Positions 1 to 6,933 of a DNA stretch of 7,955 nucleotides are shown one piece after another; position 1 is the stretch's first letter; each line of letters begins with the position of its first letter. Source of the stretch: VRUE01 sp035556755. GTDB lineage: Bacteria > Actinomycetota > Thermoleophilia > Solirubrobacterales > 70-9. The stretch spans positions 1 to 7,955 of the forward strand of contig DATMEP010000143.1 of assembly GCA_035556755.1 (NCBI GenBank), given 5' to 3'. Both the position numbers and the translations under genes were made by a program. The notes beneath the pieces are model-generated. The model ran no database searches and had not been told where the DNA came from. It saw nothing but the letters and a program-made list of their open reading frames with translations.

Positions 1-641
<641 letters not shown>

Positions 642-681
642 CGGTTCCTTTCTCGGTCCTTTTCTTGTTGGTGCCCGGCGA

Positions 682-710
682 AGGATACGGAGATGAGGAG
701 AACGACTCAA
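682..710 (-). promoter_or_regulatory. Candidate sigma70-like promoter for ahcY
   Basis: On the minus strand the sequence reads TTGAGT (710-705), exactly 17 bases, then TATCCT (687-682). Each hexamer matches the housekeeping consensus at 4 of 6 positions. The -35 box overlaps the stop codon of the isomerase gene, and transcription would begin about 30-35 bases before the ahcY ATG. The spacing is ideal but the boxes are weak, so a chance match is quite possible. If real, it would let ahcY be transcribed independently of the sugar-nucleotide genes. Confidence 0.3.
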
Positions 711-1693
711 AGACGCCCGAGCGCTGCCTTGAGCTCGTCGAGGGCATCCACCGCCAGGGGGTCGACGCCGCGGGACTCGGCGAGCTTCAGCGAAACCAGG
801 TCGCCCAGCATCGTCGCCCAGAGCAGCCGGGCGACGCGGGACTCTCCCTCGGTCTCGATCCTGACCACCTCTGCCCCGGTGGACTCGATCGTGGCGGCTG
901 TGAGCTCGAAGCGGCGGCGCTCGTGCGGGTGCTGGTCCGCGTCTTCCAGCATCACCGCGGCGAGCCTCGCCCCAGTCGTCGCAGAACCCTCCCAGCCGCA
1001 GATCTCGTTGTGGTTGGCCTCGGGTATCTCAGAGATGAAGGCGGGAAGCTTGGCGTTCTCGTTGACCTGGCCTTTCCAGCGGCGAGCGGCGGCGATCGTG
1101 AGGTCGGCGCCGTGGATGACCGGCAGCCTCCCCTCGAGCTGCTCGGCGATCTCGGTGGCGCGGGCCAGCAGATCCTCGGTCCGGCCGGCGAGGAAGGAGG
1201 CGGCAGCCTCGATCTCGGCGTCGATGCGGGGCGCGGCCCCAGCGAAGGCGGCGACCTCGGCGACGCAGACCATCGTGTAGGCAACGGCGGCGCGCGGAGC
1301 CGAGAGCAGGCCGGGCAGCCCGATCACCGGCAGCTCGGCCTCGCGCGCCTCCTCCACCAGCTCCCCCCCGGCGCCGGTGACGATGCGACGGGCACCGAGC
1401 GCCTCGGCGGCGGCGAAGCAGACGAGCGTCTCCTCGGTGTCGCCGGAGTAGCTGGAGAAGAGCAGCGTCCAGTCTTTCGTCACCCAGCTCGGCAGCTCGT
1501 AGCCGCGCACGGTGAGCAGGGGCTTGGTCAGGCGGTCGCCCAGTGCCGCGATGGCGAAATCGGCGCCGATCGCCGAGCCGCCCATGCCGCAGACGATCAC
1601 TCCGGCCGCATCGGCGGGGTCGAGGCGCGCGGACTCGACCCGCCAGAGAGCGTCGGGCAGGTGGTCGGGAATGTCGAGGATGTCGTCGAGCAT
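707..1693 (-). CDS. Bifunctional phosphoglucose/phosphomannose isomerase (SIS-domain type)
   Basis: This predicted cytosolic enzyme interconverts fructose-6-phosphate with glucose-6-phosphate and mannose-6-phosphate, feeding sugar-nucleotide synthesis. The 328-residue length and motif layout match the archaeal/actinobacterial PGI/PMI family typified by the Pyrobaculum aerophilum enzyme. The first SIS domain carries CGMGGSAIGAD (35-45) and the phosphate-binding SSYSGDTEET (80-89). The second half has VNENAK (210-215) and PEANHNEICGW (224-234). E212 and H228 are spaced like the base and ring-opening residues of the archaeal enzyme (16 apart in both). K303 is a less certain candidate for the C-terminal catalytic lysine. 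The ATG overlaps the TGA of the upstream nucleotidyltransferase gene by one base (TGATG), and only a weak GAGAG lies upstream, so translation is probably coupled. Family assignment is strong. Activity towards mannose-6-phosphate is inferred from the family and from the neighbouring gene. Confidence 0.9.
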   Translation of the reverse strand: MLDDILDIPDHLPDALWRVESARLDPADAAGVIVCGMGGSAIGADFAIAALGDRLTKPLLTVRGYELPSWVTKDWTLLFSSYSGDTEETLVCFAAAEALGARRIVTGAGGELVEEAREAELPVIGLPGLLSAPRAAVAYTMVCVAEVAAFAGAAPRIDAEIEAAASFLAGRTEDLLARATEIAEQLEGRLPVIHGADLTIAAARRWKGQVNENAKLPAFISEIPEANHNEICGWEGSATTGARLAAVMLEDADQHPHERRRFELTAATIESTGAEVVRIETEGESRVARLLWATMLGDLVSLKLAESRGVDPLAVDALDELKAALGRL

Positions 1694-2673
1694 CAGGCGG
1701 GCACTCTCTCATCCCGGCCGATCACGGCGCAGTCGACCTCCGCCCCCGCCGCAACCTCGACGCCCGCGGCGAGGATCGAGCCGCGGACCTGGGCGCCGCC
1801 GCCGACCGTGCATCGTTCGAGCATGACCGATTCGCTCACCCGGGCGCCGGCCGCCACCTGGCAGCCAGGGCCGACCACGGCGCGGGGGCCGATCGCGGCC
1901 CCTTCGGCCACCCGCGCCCCGGCCCCAACCCAGAGACCGGGCGCGGTCGGCGCGACCCGGGTCTCGACCCGGCCCTCGAGGATGTCCCAGCTCGCCTGCA
2001 GGTAGCGCTCGGGCGTGCCGATGTCCATCCAGTAGCCATCGAGGCGCAATCCGTGCAGGCCGTCGCCGACCAGCCGCGGAAAGACGTCGCGCTCGATCGA
2101 GACCTTCTCGCCGGCGGGAATCAGGTCGAGCACCGAGCGGTCGAGCACGTACATCCCGGCATTGATCTCCGCCGGCGCTCGCTCCCCGGTCTTCTCCAGG
2201 AACTCCAGCACCGCGCCGTTCGCGCCGGTGCTGACGAGGCCGTAGGCGGAGGCGTCCTCGACCGGGTGCAGGCCGAGCGTCGCCCGCGCGCCGCGATCTG
2301 CGTGGGCGGCGAGCAGGGCGCTCAGGTCGAGATCGGTCAGGACGTCCCCGTTGAGGGCGAGGAAGCGCCGGTCGAGCTCGGCGCCGAGCTCTTCAGCGAC
2401 GAAGCGAATCGCGCCCGCGGTGCCGCGCGGCTCCGGCTCGACGACGTAGCGGATGCGCACCCCGGCCGACCCCCCGTCACCGAGCGCCTCGCGCAGCGCG
2501 TCGGGCATGAAGCCGCAGGCGAGCACGACCTCGGTGACCCCGTGCTCCGCCAGCCACTCGACCATGTAGGCGAGAAAGGGCCGGTCGACGAGCGTCAGCG
2601 CCGGCTTCGGCACCGACTCGGTCAGGGGGCGCAGGCGAGTCCCTTCGCCTCCGACTAGGACTATCGCCTGCAC
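1693..2673 (-). CDS. Sugar-1-phosphate nucleotidyltransferase, probably mannose-1-phosphate guanylyltransferase type
   Basis: This enzyme condenses a nucleoside triphosphate with a sugar-1-phosphate to give an NDP-sugar and pyrophosphate. The 326 residues form an N-terminal Rossmann-like pyrophosphorylase domain and a left-handed beta-helix tail. Motifs are GGEGTRLRPLT (8-18, nucleotide and metal loop) with K23, EPEPRGTAGAI (79-89), NGD (108-110, metal-binding D110), FLEK (158-161), NAGMYV (171-176) and WMDIGTPERY (215-224). From about 246 to 320 there are hexapeptide-like repeats (VGAGARV, IGPRAVVGPG and similar). Its overall pattern resembles the GDP-mannose pyrophosphorylase of mycobacteria, and the adjacent isomerase could supply the mannose-phosphate precursor. 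However, glucose-1-phosphate uridylyl- or thymidylyltransferase activity cannot be excluded from motifs. The start is GTG, 2 bp after the dehydrogenase stop; the first residues MQAIVLVGG sit exactly where family members begin. The gene ends overlapping the isomerase start by one base. Confidence 0.88.
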   Translation of the reverse strand: MQAIVLVGGEGTRLRPLTESVPKPALTLVDRPFLAYMVEWLAEHGVTEVVLACGFMPDALREALGDGGSAGVRIRYVVEPEPRGTAGAIRFVAEELGAELDRRFLALNGDVLTDLDLSALLAAHADRGARATLGLHPVEDASAYGLVSTGANGAVLEFLEKTGERAPAEINAGMYVLDRSVLDLIPAGEKVSIERDVFPRLVGDGLHGLRLDGYWMDIGTPERYLQASWDILEGRVETRVAPTAPGLWVGAGARVAEGAAIGPRAVVGPGCQVAAGARVSESVMLERCTVGGGAQVRGSILAAGVEVAAGAEVDCAVIGRDERVPA

Positions 2674-2675
2674 GC

Positions 2676-3989
2676 CTAGTCCGTCGTGCCTGCGGGCACG
2701 GGCTCTTCGATCGCCCGACCGATCCCCTCATACTCGAAACCGGCTTCCCTGAGCTGATTCGCGTCGAGGAAGTTGCGCCCGTCGACGAGCAGCGGCCGCG
2801 CCATCCGCGCCGCCGCCTCGTTCCAGTCGAGCTCGGCGAACTCGGGCCACTCGGTGACCAGGACCGCCGCATCTGCCCCCGCGAGGGCGTCCAGCGCCGA
2901 GTCGCGGAACTCGACCTCGCCGAGCAGGCCCCGGGCGGCCTCGGCGGCGACCGGGTCGTAGGCGACGACCTCCGCCCCCTCTCCTTCCAGCCGCGCCGCC
3001 AGCACCAGGCTCGATGCCTCGCGCATGTCGTCGGTGTCGGGCTTGAAGGCGAGGCCGAGCAGCGCCACCCGCTTGCCCAGCAGCGACCCGAGGTGCCTCT
3101 GCAGCTTGCCGACCACGCGCCGCTTCTGCAGCTCGTTCACCTCGATCACGGCGTTGAGCAGCTGGAAGTGGTAGCCGCTGTTCCCAGCAAGCATCTTCAG
3201 CGCGCTGACGTCCTTGGGGAAGCACGATCCGCCGTACCCGATCCCGGCCCGCAGGAAGGAGGCGCCGATGCGCTGGTCGAGGCCCATCCCCCGCGCCACC
3301 TCGGCGACGTCGGCGCCGACCTCCTCGCAGACGTTGGCGATCTCGTTGACGAAGGAGATCTTGGTCGCGAGGAAGGCGTTGGAGGCGAGCTTGATCATCT
3401 CGGCGCTGGCCACGTCGGTGCGCACGATCTCGCCGCCCAGGGGCTCGTAGAGGCGGGCCACGGCCTCACCGGCCTCCTCCTCGCCGGCATCGGCGCCGAT
3501 CACGACGCGGTCGGGGTGCATGAAGTCCTCGACCGCGGACCCCTCCTTGAGGAACTCGGGGCAGGAGACGTAGGCCAGGCCGCGCAGGTCGCGGCGGATC
3601 GACTCCCCCGTCCCCGCCGGCACCGTGCTCTTCATGATCAGGACGTGCCCGCTGTCCGCGCGCAGATCACCGACCACCGAGCGGACCCGGGAGAGGTCGG
3701 CGTCGCCGGAGCGGGTCGGCGGCGTGTCGACGCAGACGAACAGCAACCGCGCACCGTCGAGCAGCTCGCCCATGTCCGTGGTGAAGGTGAGCCGCTCCGC
3801 GTTGCGCTTCAGCAGCGCTTCGAGGCCGGGCTCGTGGATCGTCGTCTCGCCACGCGAAAGCGCCTCCACCTTCTCGGCGACGATGTCGCGCGCCACCACC
3901 CTGTGCCCGAGCTCGGCAAAGCAGGCGGCGGTGACCAGCCCGACCCAGCCGACCCCGATCACCCCGATCGGCTCTCTGTCTCCACTCAC
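2676..3989 (-). CDS. ugd: UDP-glucose 6-dehydrogenase
   Basis: This enzyme oxidises UDP-glucose to UDP-glucuronate with two NAD+, in the cytosol, supplying acidic sugar for surface polysaccharide. The 437-residue length is normal for the family. The NAD-binding loop is GVGWVGLV (12-19), followed by FVCVDTPP (84-91), STVPAGT (121-127) and PEFLKEGSA (144-152). The central helix holds K200, N204 and K210. The catalytic cysteine C256 lies in GYGGSCFPKD (251-260), and the C-terminal UDP-binding domain has LAFKPDTDDMRE (313-324) and DGR (403-405). The GYGGSCFPKD form favours UDP-glucose over GDP-mannose as substrate. The start is GTG, overlapping the TGA of the LCP gene by 4 bases (GTGA), with a strong Shine-Dalgarno 8 bases upstream. 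Translation is therefore probably coupled to the LCP gene. It is followed after 2 bp by the nucleotidyltransferase. Confidence in family is very high and in substrate high. Confidence 0.94.
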   Translation of the reverse strand: MSGDREPIGVIGVGWVGLVTAACFAELGHRVVARDIVAEKVEALSRGETTIHEPGLEALLKRNAERLTFTTDMGELLDGARLLFVCVDTPPTRSGDADLSRVRSVVGDLRADSGHVLIMKSTVPAGTGESIRRDLRGLAYVSCPEFLKEGSAVEDFMHPDRVVIGADAGEEEAGEAVARLYEPLGGEIVRTDVASAEMIKLASNAFLATKISFVNEIANVCEEVGADVAEVARGMGLDQRIGASFLRAGIGYGGSCFPKDVSALKMLAGNSGYHFQLLNAVIEVNELQKRRVVGKLQRHLGSLLGKRVALLGLAFKPDTDDMREASSLVLAARLEGEGAEVVAYDPVAAEAARGLLGEVEFRDSALDALAGADAAVLVTEWPEFAELDWNEAAARMARPLLVDGRNFLDANQLREAGFEYEGIGRAIEEPVPAGTTD

Positions 3990-5614
3990 CGCACAGACCT
4001 CCCCCGTTTCGGCTTCTTGTTCGGAACCTTCACATTGGCCGAGCGCGCCATCCCGATCATCTGATCGTTGGTCAGCACCCGTAGGAGGCTGTTCGCCACC
4101 CAGTACGTGTTGTCCCCCCGGTGCCAGGCGATCAGTTTGATCCGGTCGCCGTCGAGGAATATCTCGTACTCGCGGTCGCGGATCGTCTGCGTGATGCTGG
4201 GACCGCTGAGAATCGGCGGGTCGCTCCAGCCCTGGATCCCCTGCACGCCGAAGTAGTGGACGCCGTCGGGGAGTTCCATGGTCAGGACCATCCGGTAGGC
4301 ACCGTGGCGATCGTCGTCGGTGTCCTTGAAGTGGTAGACGCGCGGGTCCTGGATGTGGAAATAGGGATTGCTTTCCTCGAAGGCGGCACCGGGCGGCAGC
4401 CGCGTCGGGTAGAAGACCGGGAAGCCGTGGTCGACCTTGCGGGCGACGATCTTCGCCTCCTCCTTACCCGCTTCGCCGGCCGGGGCCAGCCCGTCGCTGC
4501 CCGGCGGCTTCGTCTCCAGGCGAGGCTCCTTCATCCTCCCGCCACCGCCACCGCGGGCCTTCTTCGACTTCCTCGTTCCCTTCTTCTGCTCTTCGTCCGC
4601 CTCGTCGAGCGAGCCGCGCGGCCCGCCGCTCGCTTCGATCCCGAGGAACTGGTCGACAGCCCCCTGGATCGCGCTCGGCGAGGCGTAGACGAAGCTCGGG
4701 CCCAGTTCGGCGGGGAAGCTGACCTCGTTGATCGTCGCGTTGCGCGAGGCGATGAACAGTTTCATCACTTCCAGCATCGCCTCGGTGTCGCTGATGTCGG
4801 ACGTGGTGTAGCGGGTGAAGATGTCGATCAGCTCGTTGCGGCCAAGCACCAGGTCCTCGACCGGGACCCGCGCGCGAGCCGCGCTGAGGAAGTCCTGCTG
4901 GCGGGCAGCGCGAACCAGATCCGTGTCGGTGTGGCGGTAGCGGACGTACTCCAGCGCCCTTTTCCCGCACATCAGCTGGTAGCCGGGCTGCACGTTGATT
5001 TCGGAATACTGTTCGGAGGGAGGCACCCCGACGTTGGAGTGGTAGTAGCGGCGGTCGACGTCGACGTAGACGCAGCCGATCGCGTAGACCGCGCGGACGA
5101 AGCCGAGGTAGTCGACGTTGACGACGTGGTTGATCGGCAGGCCGGTCAGTTCCTTCACCACCTGCAGGGCGAGCTTGGGCCCGCCGTAGGCGAAGGCGGA
5201 GGAGAACTTTTCGGTGCCGACACCGGGGATCTCGACCTTGAGGTCGCGCGGAATCGACATCAGGGCGATCGCGTCGTTGTCGGGGTCGAGGCGGAGCAGG
5301 ATCGTGGTGTCGGAACGGCCCGGGTCTTCCGGTTCGCTCGCCCGTTTGTCGGAGCCGAGGATGAGGATGTTCTGCGGTTCGCCGCCGTGGGTCTGGGCGA
5401 GGATGCGGTCGACTTTGTTGCGCAGGACATTGTTGTGGGAGAGCGCGTTGGCGATGCTGCCCACGTAGAGGAGGATGCTGGTCGCGGTTGCCGCGGCGAC
5501 CACCGTGACGATCGTCAGCGAGGCCACGGTGAAGCGCCACCAGTAGCGCTTCGGCTTCGGCGGCGGCTCGTGGTCGCCAGAGGGCGGCGGCTTCTTGAAC
5601 GGTTCCTCGATCAT
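3986..5614 (-). CDS. LytR-CpsA-Psr (LCP) family cell-wall glycopolymer transferase with extra C-terminal domain
   Basis: LCP proteins transfer lipid-linked glycopolymers onto peptidoglycan outside the membrane. The 542-residue protein has a short proline-rich cytoplasmic start, one membrane segment (about 27-52) and an extracellular LCP domain (about 80-325). LCP signatures are LGSDKR (86-91), GRSDTT (99-104), SIPRD (120-124), EKFSSAFAYGG (135-145) and ALEYVRYRHTDTDLVRAARQ (220-239). These include the arginines and aspartates that bind the polyprenyl pyrophosphate and metal. C181 and C216 could form a disulphide. A charged, glycine-rich linker (about 328-392) leads to a ~140-residue C-terminal domain (about 393-530) that I do not recognise as LytR_C. 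The ATG at 5614 is chosen because it sits 10 bp after the M20 stop and just before the membrane segment; an upstream extension would run far into the M20 gene. The Shine-Dalgarno is weak. The stop overlaps the dehydrogenase start by 4 bases, linking polymer attachment with UDP-glucuronate supply. Confidence 0.93.
   Translation of the reverse strand: MIEEPFKKPPPSGDHEPPPKPKRYWWRFTVASLTIVTVVAAATATSILLYVGSIANALSHNNVLRNKVDRILAQTHGGEPQNILILGSDKRASEPEDPGRSDTTILLRLDPDNDAIALMSIPRDLKVEIPGVGTEKFSSAFAYGGPKLALQVVKELTGLPINHVVNVDYLGFVRAVYAIGCVYVDVDRRYYHSNVGVPPSEQYSEINVQPGYQLMCGKRALEYVRYRHTDTDLVRAARQQDFLSAARARVPVEDLVLGRNELIDIFTRYTTSDISDTEAMLEVMKLFIASRNATINEVSFPAELGPSFVYASPSAIQGAVDQFLGIEASGGPRGSLDEADEEQKKGTRKSKKARGGGGGRMKEPRLETKPPGSDGLAPAGEAGKEEAKIVARKVDHGFPVFYPTRLPPGAAFEESNPYFHIQDPRVYHFKDTDDDRHGAYRMVLTMELPDGVHYFGVQGIQGWSDPPILSGPSITQTIRDREYEIFLDGDRIKLIAWHRGDNTYWVANSLLRVLTNDQMIGMARSANVKVPNKKPKRGRSVR
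3998..4005 (-). promoter_or_regulatory. Ribosome binding site of the UDP-glucose dehydrogenase gene
   Basis: The minus strand reads GGGGGAGG, ending 8 bases before the GTG at 3989. It lies inside the last codons of the LCP gene. It is the best Shine-Dalgarno match I found in the window and fixes the non-ATG start of the dehydrogenase. It also suggests that this gene gets its own ribosome loading in addition to coupling through the 4-base overlap. Confidence 0.75.
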
Positions 5615-5624
5615 CGCTCGCCGC

Positions 5625-6713
5625 TCAATCGTCGAGATGCTCCGGAATCGCCCGCAGGAACGCCTCGAGCGTCTGTCTGTAAGCGTCCAGCGAGGGGATT
5701 GAGACCCACTCGGCCGGGCCGTGATGCCCCTCCCCCACTGGGCCGAACTCGACCGCGGGCACGCCGACCCGCAGGAAGGAGACCGCGTCGGAGGCCCCAT
5801 CGCGCCCGACGCTCATCGGCTCGCCGCCGTGCTGGGCGGTAACCGCCTTGCGCAGGCCACGGACGAACGGCAGGTCGCGGTCGACCGCCGCCGGCGGCCG
5901 CGAGAAGAGTGTCGTCACCTCGGTGTCCGGGACGCCCCCGATCTGCTCGAGCACGGCAGCGGGATCCTGGTCGGGCAGGTAGCGGATGTCGACGTCGATC
6001 ACGCATCGGTCGGGCACCTTGTTGAGCGCATCCCCGCCCAGGATCCTGCCGAGGTTGATCGAGGGGCGGTCGAACAGCTCCGAGCTGTGCCGCGCAAACG
6101 GTAGCGACTCGATGCTGCGGAAAACGTCGAGTGCCTTGAGGACGGCGTTGTCGCCGAGCCAGGGCGTGGCACCGTGCGCGGCGATCCCGCCGATCTCCAG
6201 CCGCAGGGCGAGGACTCCCTTCGCCTCGACTCCGATCTGCAGGTCGGTCGGCTCGCCGGTGATCGCGAAGTCGCCGACGAAGCCGCTGTCGACGAGATGG
6301 TCGCTGCCGCGTTCGGCCTCCTCCTCGGACTCCTCGTCGCCGACGATCCCCAGCCGCACCCGCACCCCGTCCTGGTCGCGCATCGCCGCCGTCGTCAGCA
6401 GCATCGCGGCCAGCGCGCCCTTCATGTCGTAGGCGCCGCGCCCGTAGAGGCGGTCGCCGTCGAGCTTGGGTTCGAACTGCTCACCCCGGCCCGGAACGAC
6501 GTCGAGGTGGCCGTGCAAAACGACGGTAGGGGCGTCAGGCGGGCCCACCTCCGCCCGCAGCACCGGCAGGTCGCGCACCTCGTCGGTCGACGCCTCGATC
6601 CCCCGCGCTTCCAACCAGCCCTCGACGAACCCGGCCGCTTCCAGCACCCCGTCGGCCTCCGACGTGTCGTACCCGATCAACCGCGTCGCGAGCGCAACCA
6701 CCTCCTCGCTCAT
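5625..6713 (-). CDS. M20-family metallohydrolase (ArgE/DapE/carboxypeptidase G2-like)
   Basis: M20 enzymes are cytosolic dinuclear zinc hydrolases that cleave amide bonds of N-acyl amino acids or small peptides. This 362-residue protein has the expected catalytic domain split by a dimerisation domain. Visible are HGHLDVVPG (67-75, metal ligand H69 and D71), GRGAYDMKG (91-99, bridging D96), GDEES (125-129, with E127 as general base and E128 as ligand), TGEPTD (152-157, E154 as ligand), AAHGATPWLGDNA (178-190, lid-domain histidine H180) and HHGPAEWV (330-337, probable last ligand H331). All key residues are present, so it should be active. The substrate is not determined: N-succinyl-diaminopimelate, N-acetylornithine and dipeptides are all possible. 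The ATG at 6713 has GGAG 6 bases upstream. It stands after the structured spacer and 10 bp before the LCP gene, so it may be the first gene of that operon. Confidence 0.9.
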   Translation of the reverse strand: MSEEVVALATRLIGYDTSEADGVLEAAGFVEGWLEARGIEASTDEVRDLPVLRAEVGPPDAPTVVLHGHLDVVPGRGEQFEPKLDGDRLYGRGAYDMKGALAAMLLTTAAMRDQDGVRVRLGIVGDEESEEEAERGSDHLVDSGFVGDFAITGEPTDLQIGVEAKGVLALRLEIGGIAAHGATPWLGDNAVLKALDVFRSIESLPFARHSSELFDRPSINLGRILGGDALNKVPDRCVIDVDIRYLPDQDPAAVLEQIGGVPDTEVTTLFSRPPAAVDRDLPFVRGLRKAVTAQHGGEPMSVGRDGASDAVSFLRVGVPAVEFGPVGEGHHGPAEWVSIPSLDAYRQTLEAFLRAIPEHLDD

Positions 6714-6734
6714 CTGGAACTCCGCCCAAGCGAT

Positions 6735-6772
6735 TGCGACATTGACCCCACCCGAGTGTGGTCAATGTCGCA
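6735..6772. repeat. 12-bp-arm palindrome (hairpin) upstream of the M20 gene
   Basis: TGCGACATTGAC (6735-6746) and GTCAATGTCGCA (6761-6772) are perfect reverse complements. The 14 intervening bases can extend the stem by c6747-g6760, a mismatch, then three more pairs (6749-6751 with 6756-6758), leaving a 4-base loop. No T-run follows on either strand, so it is not a classical intrinsic terminator. It could still be a U-less terminator for the ATP synthase operon, an operator-like dyad, or part of a repeat together with the neighbouring element. It lies 21 bp upstream of the M20 start codon. Confidence 0.8.
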
Positions 6773-6789
6773 TGCGGCGCTGTGGATGG

Positions 6790-6930
6790 GGGGAGCCGAT
6801 GCCCCTCTGGGGGAATGTCGCCGAAGGCGGCGATATGCAATCTGGTGGTCGCGCGGCCGTAGGCCGCGCTCCTCATTCGCTCCGAGCGAAGCGAGGTGCG
6901 TCAATTCCCACGGAGGGGCATCGGCTCCCC
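6790..6930. repeat. 141-bp inverted-repeat element with three internal hairpins
   Basis: The ends are perfect 18-bp inverted repeats (6790-6807 and 6913-6930, reading GGGGAGCCGATGCCCCTC inward). Pairing continues inward to 6816/6904 with two or three imperfect positions (6808 with 6912 is a wobble). Enclosed are three hairpins: TCGCCG/CGGCGA (6818-6823 and 6828-6833), GCGCGGCC/GGCCGCGC (6851-6858 and 6862-6869, 3-base loop) and TTCGCT/AGCGAA (6876-6881 and 6885-6890, flanked by CCTC/GAGG). This gives a multibranched fold on either strand. It begins 3 bp after the atpC stop codon. No clear target-site duplication flanks it. It may be a MITE- or REP-like dispersed repeat, a structured RNA or a terminator region for the ATP synthase operon; the sequence alone does not decide. 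The rest of the spacer (6714-6734, 6773-6789) holds nothing I recognise beyond the M20 ribosome binding site. Confidence 0.82.
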
Positions 6931-6933
6931 TCC

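Noticed and set aside
642..706. Possible SAH riboswitch in front of ahcY
   Set aside because: The 65-bp spacer has no visible nested stems and is too short and unstructured for the known SAH-responsive aptamer.
3093..4064. A 323-codon plus-strand frame opposite the UDP-glucose dehydrogenase gene
   Set aside because: It is the reverse-frame shadow of a gene with all dehydrogenase motifs intact, including the catalytic cysteine loop.
5615..5800. A 62-codon upstream extension of the LCP gene
   Set aside because: It would overlap the M20 gene by more than 170 bp and adds Arg/Ser/Pro-rich shadow sequence. The ATG at 5614 gives a normal N-terminus just before the membrane segment.
4121..5842. A 573-codon open frame on the plus strand opposite the LCP gene
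   Set aside because: It lies antisense to a gene with unmistakable LCP motifs. Its translation is a repetitive Val/Asp/Arg/Gly-rich sequence with no family features. Long stop-free antisense frames are expected at this GC content.
6790..6930. CRISPR array or tRNA-like structure
   Set aside because: The repeats are inverted, not direct and evenly spaced, and the three-hairpin layout lacks tRNA signatures (no T-loop GTTCRA sequence, no acceptor stem with CCA).
6790..6930. Complete insertion sequence
   Set aside because: Only 141 bp long, with no transposase reading frame and no clear target-site duplication; at most it is a non-autonomous element.
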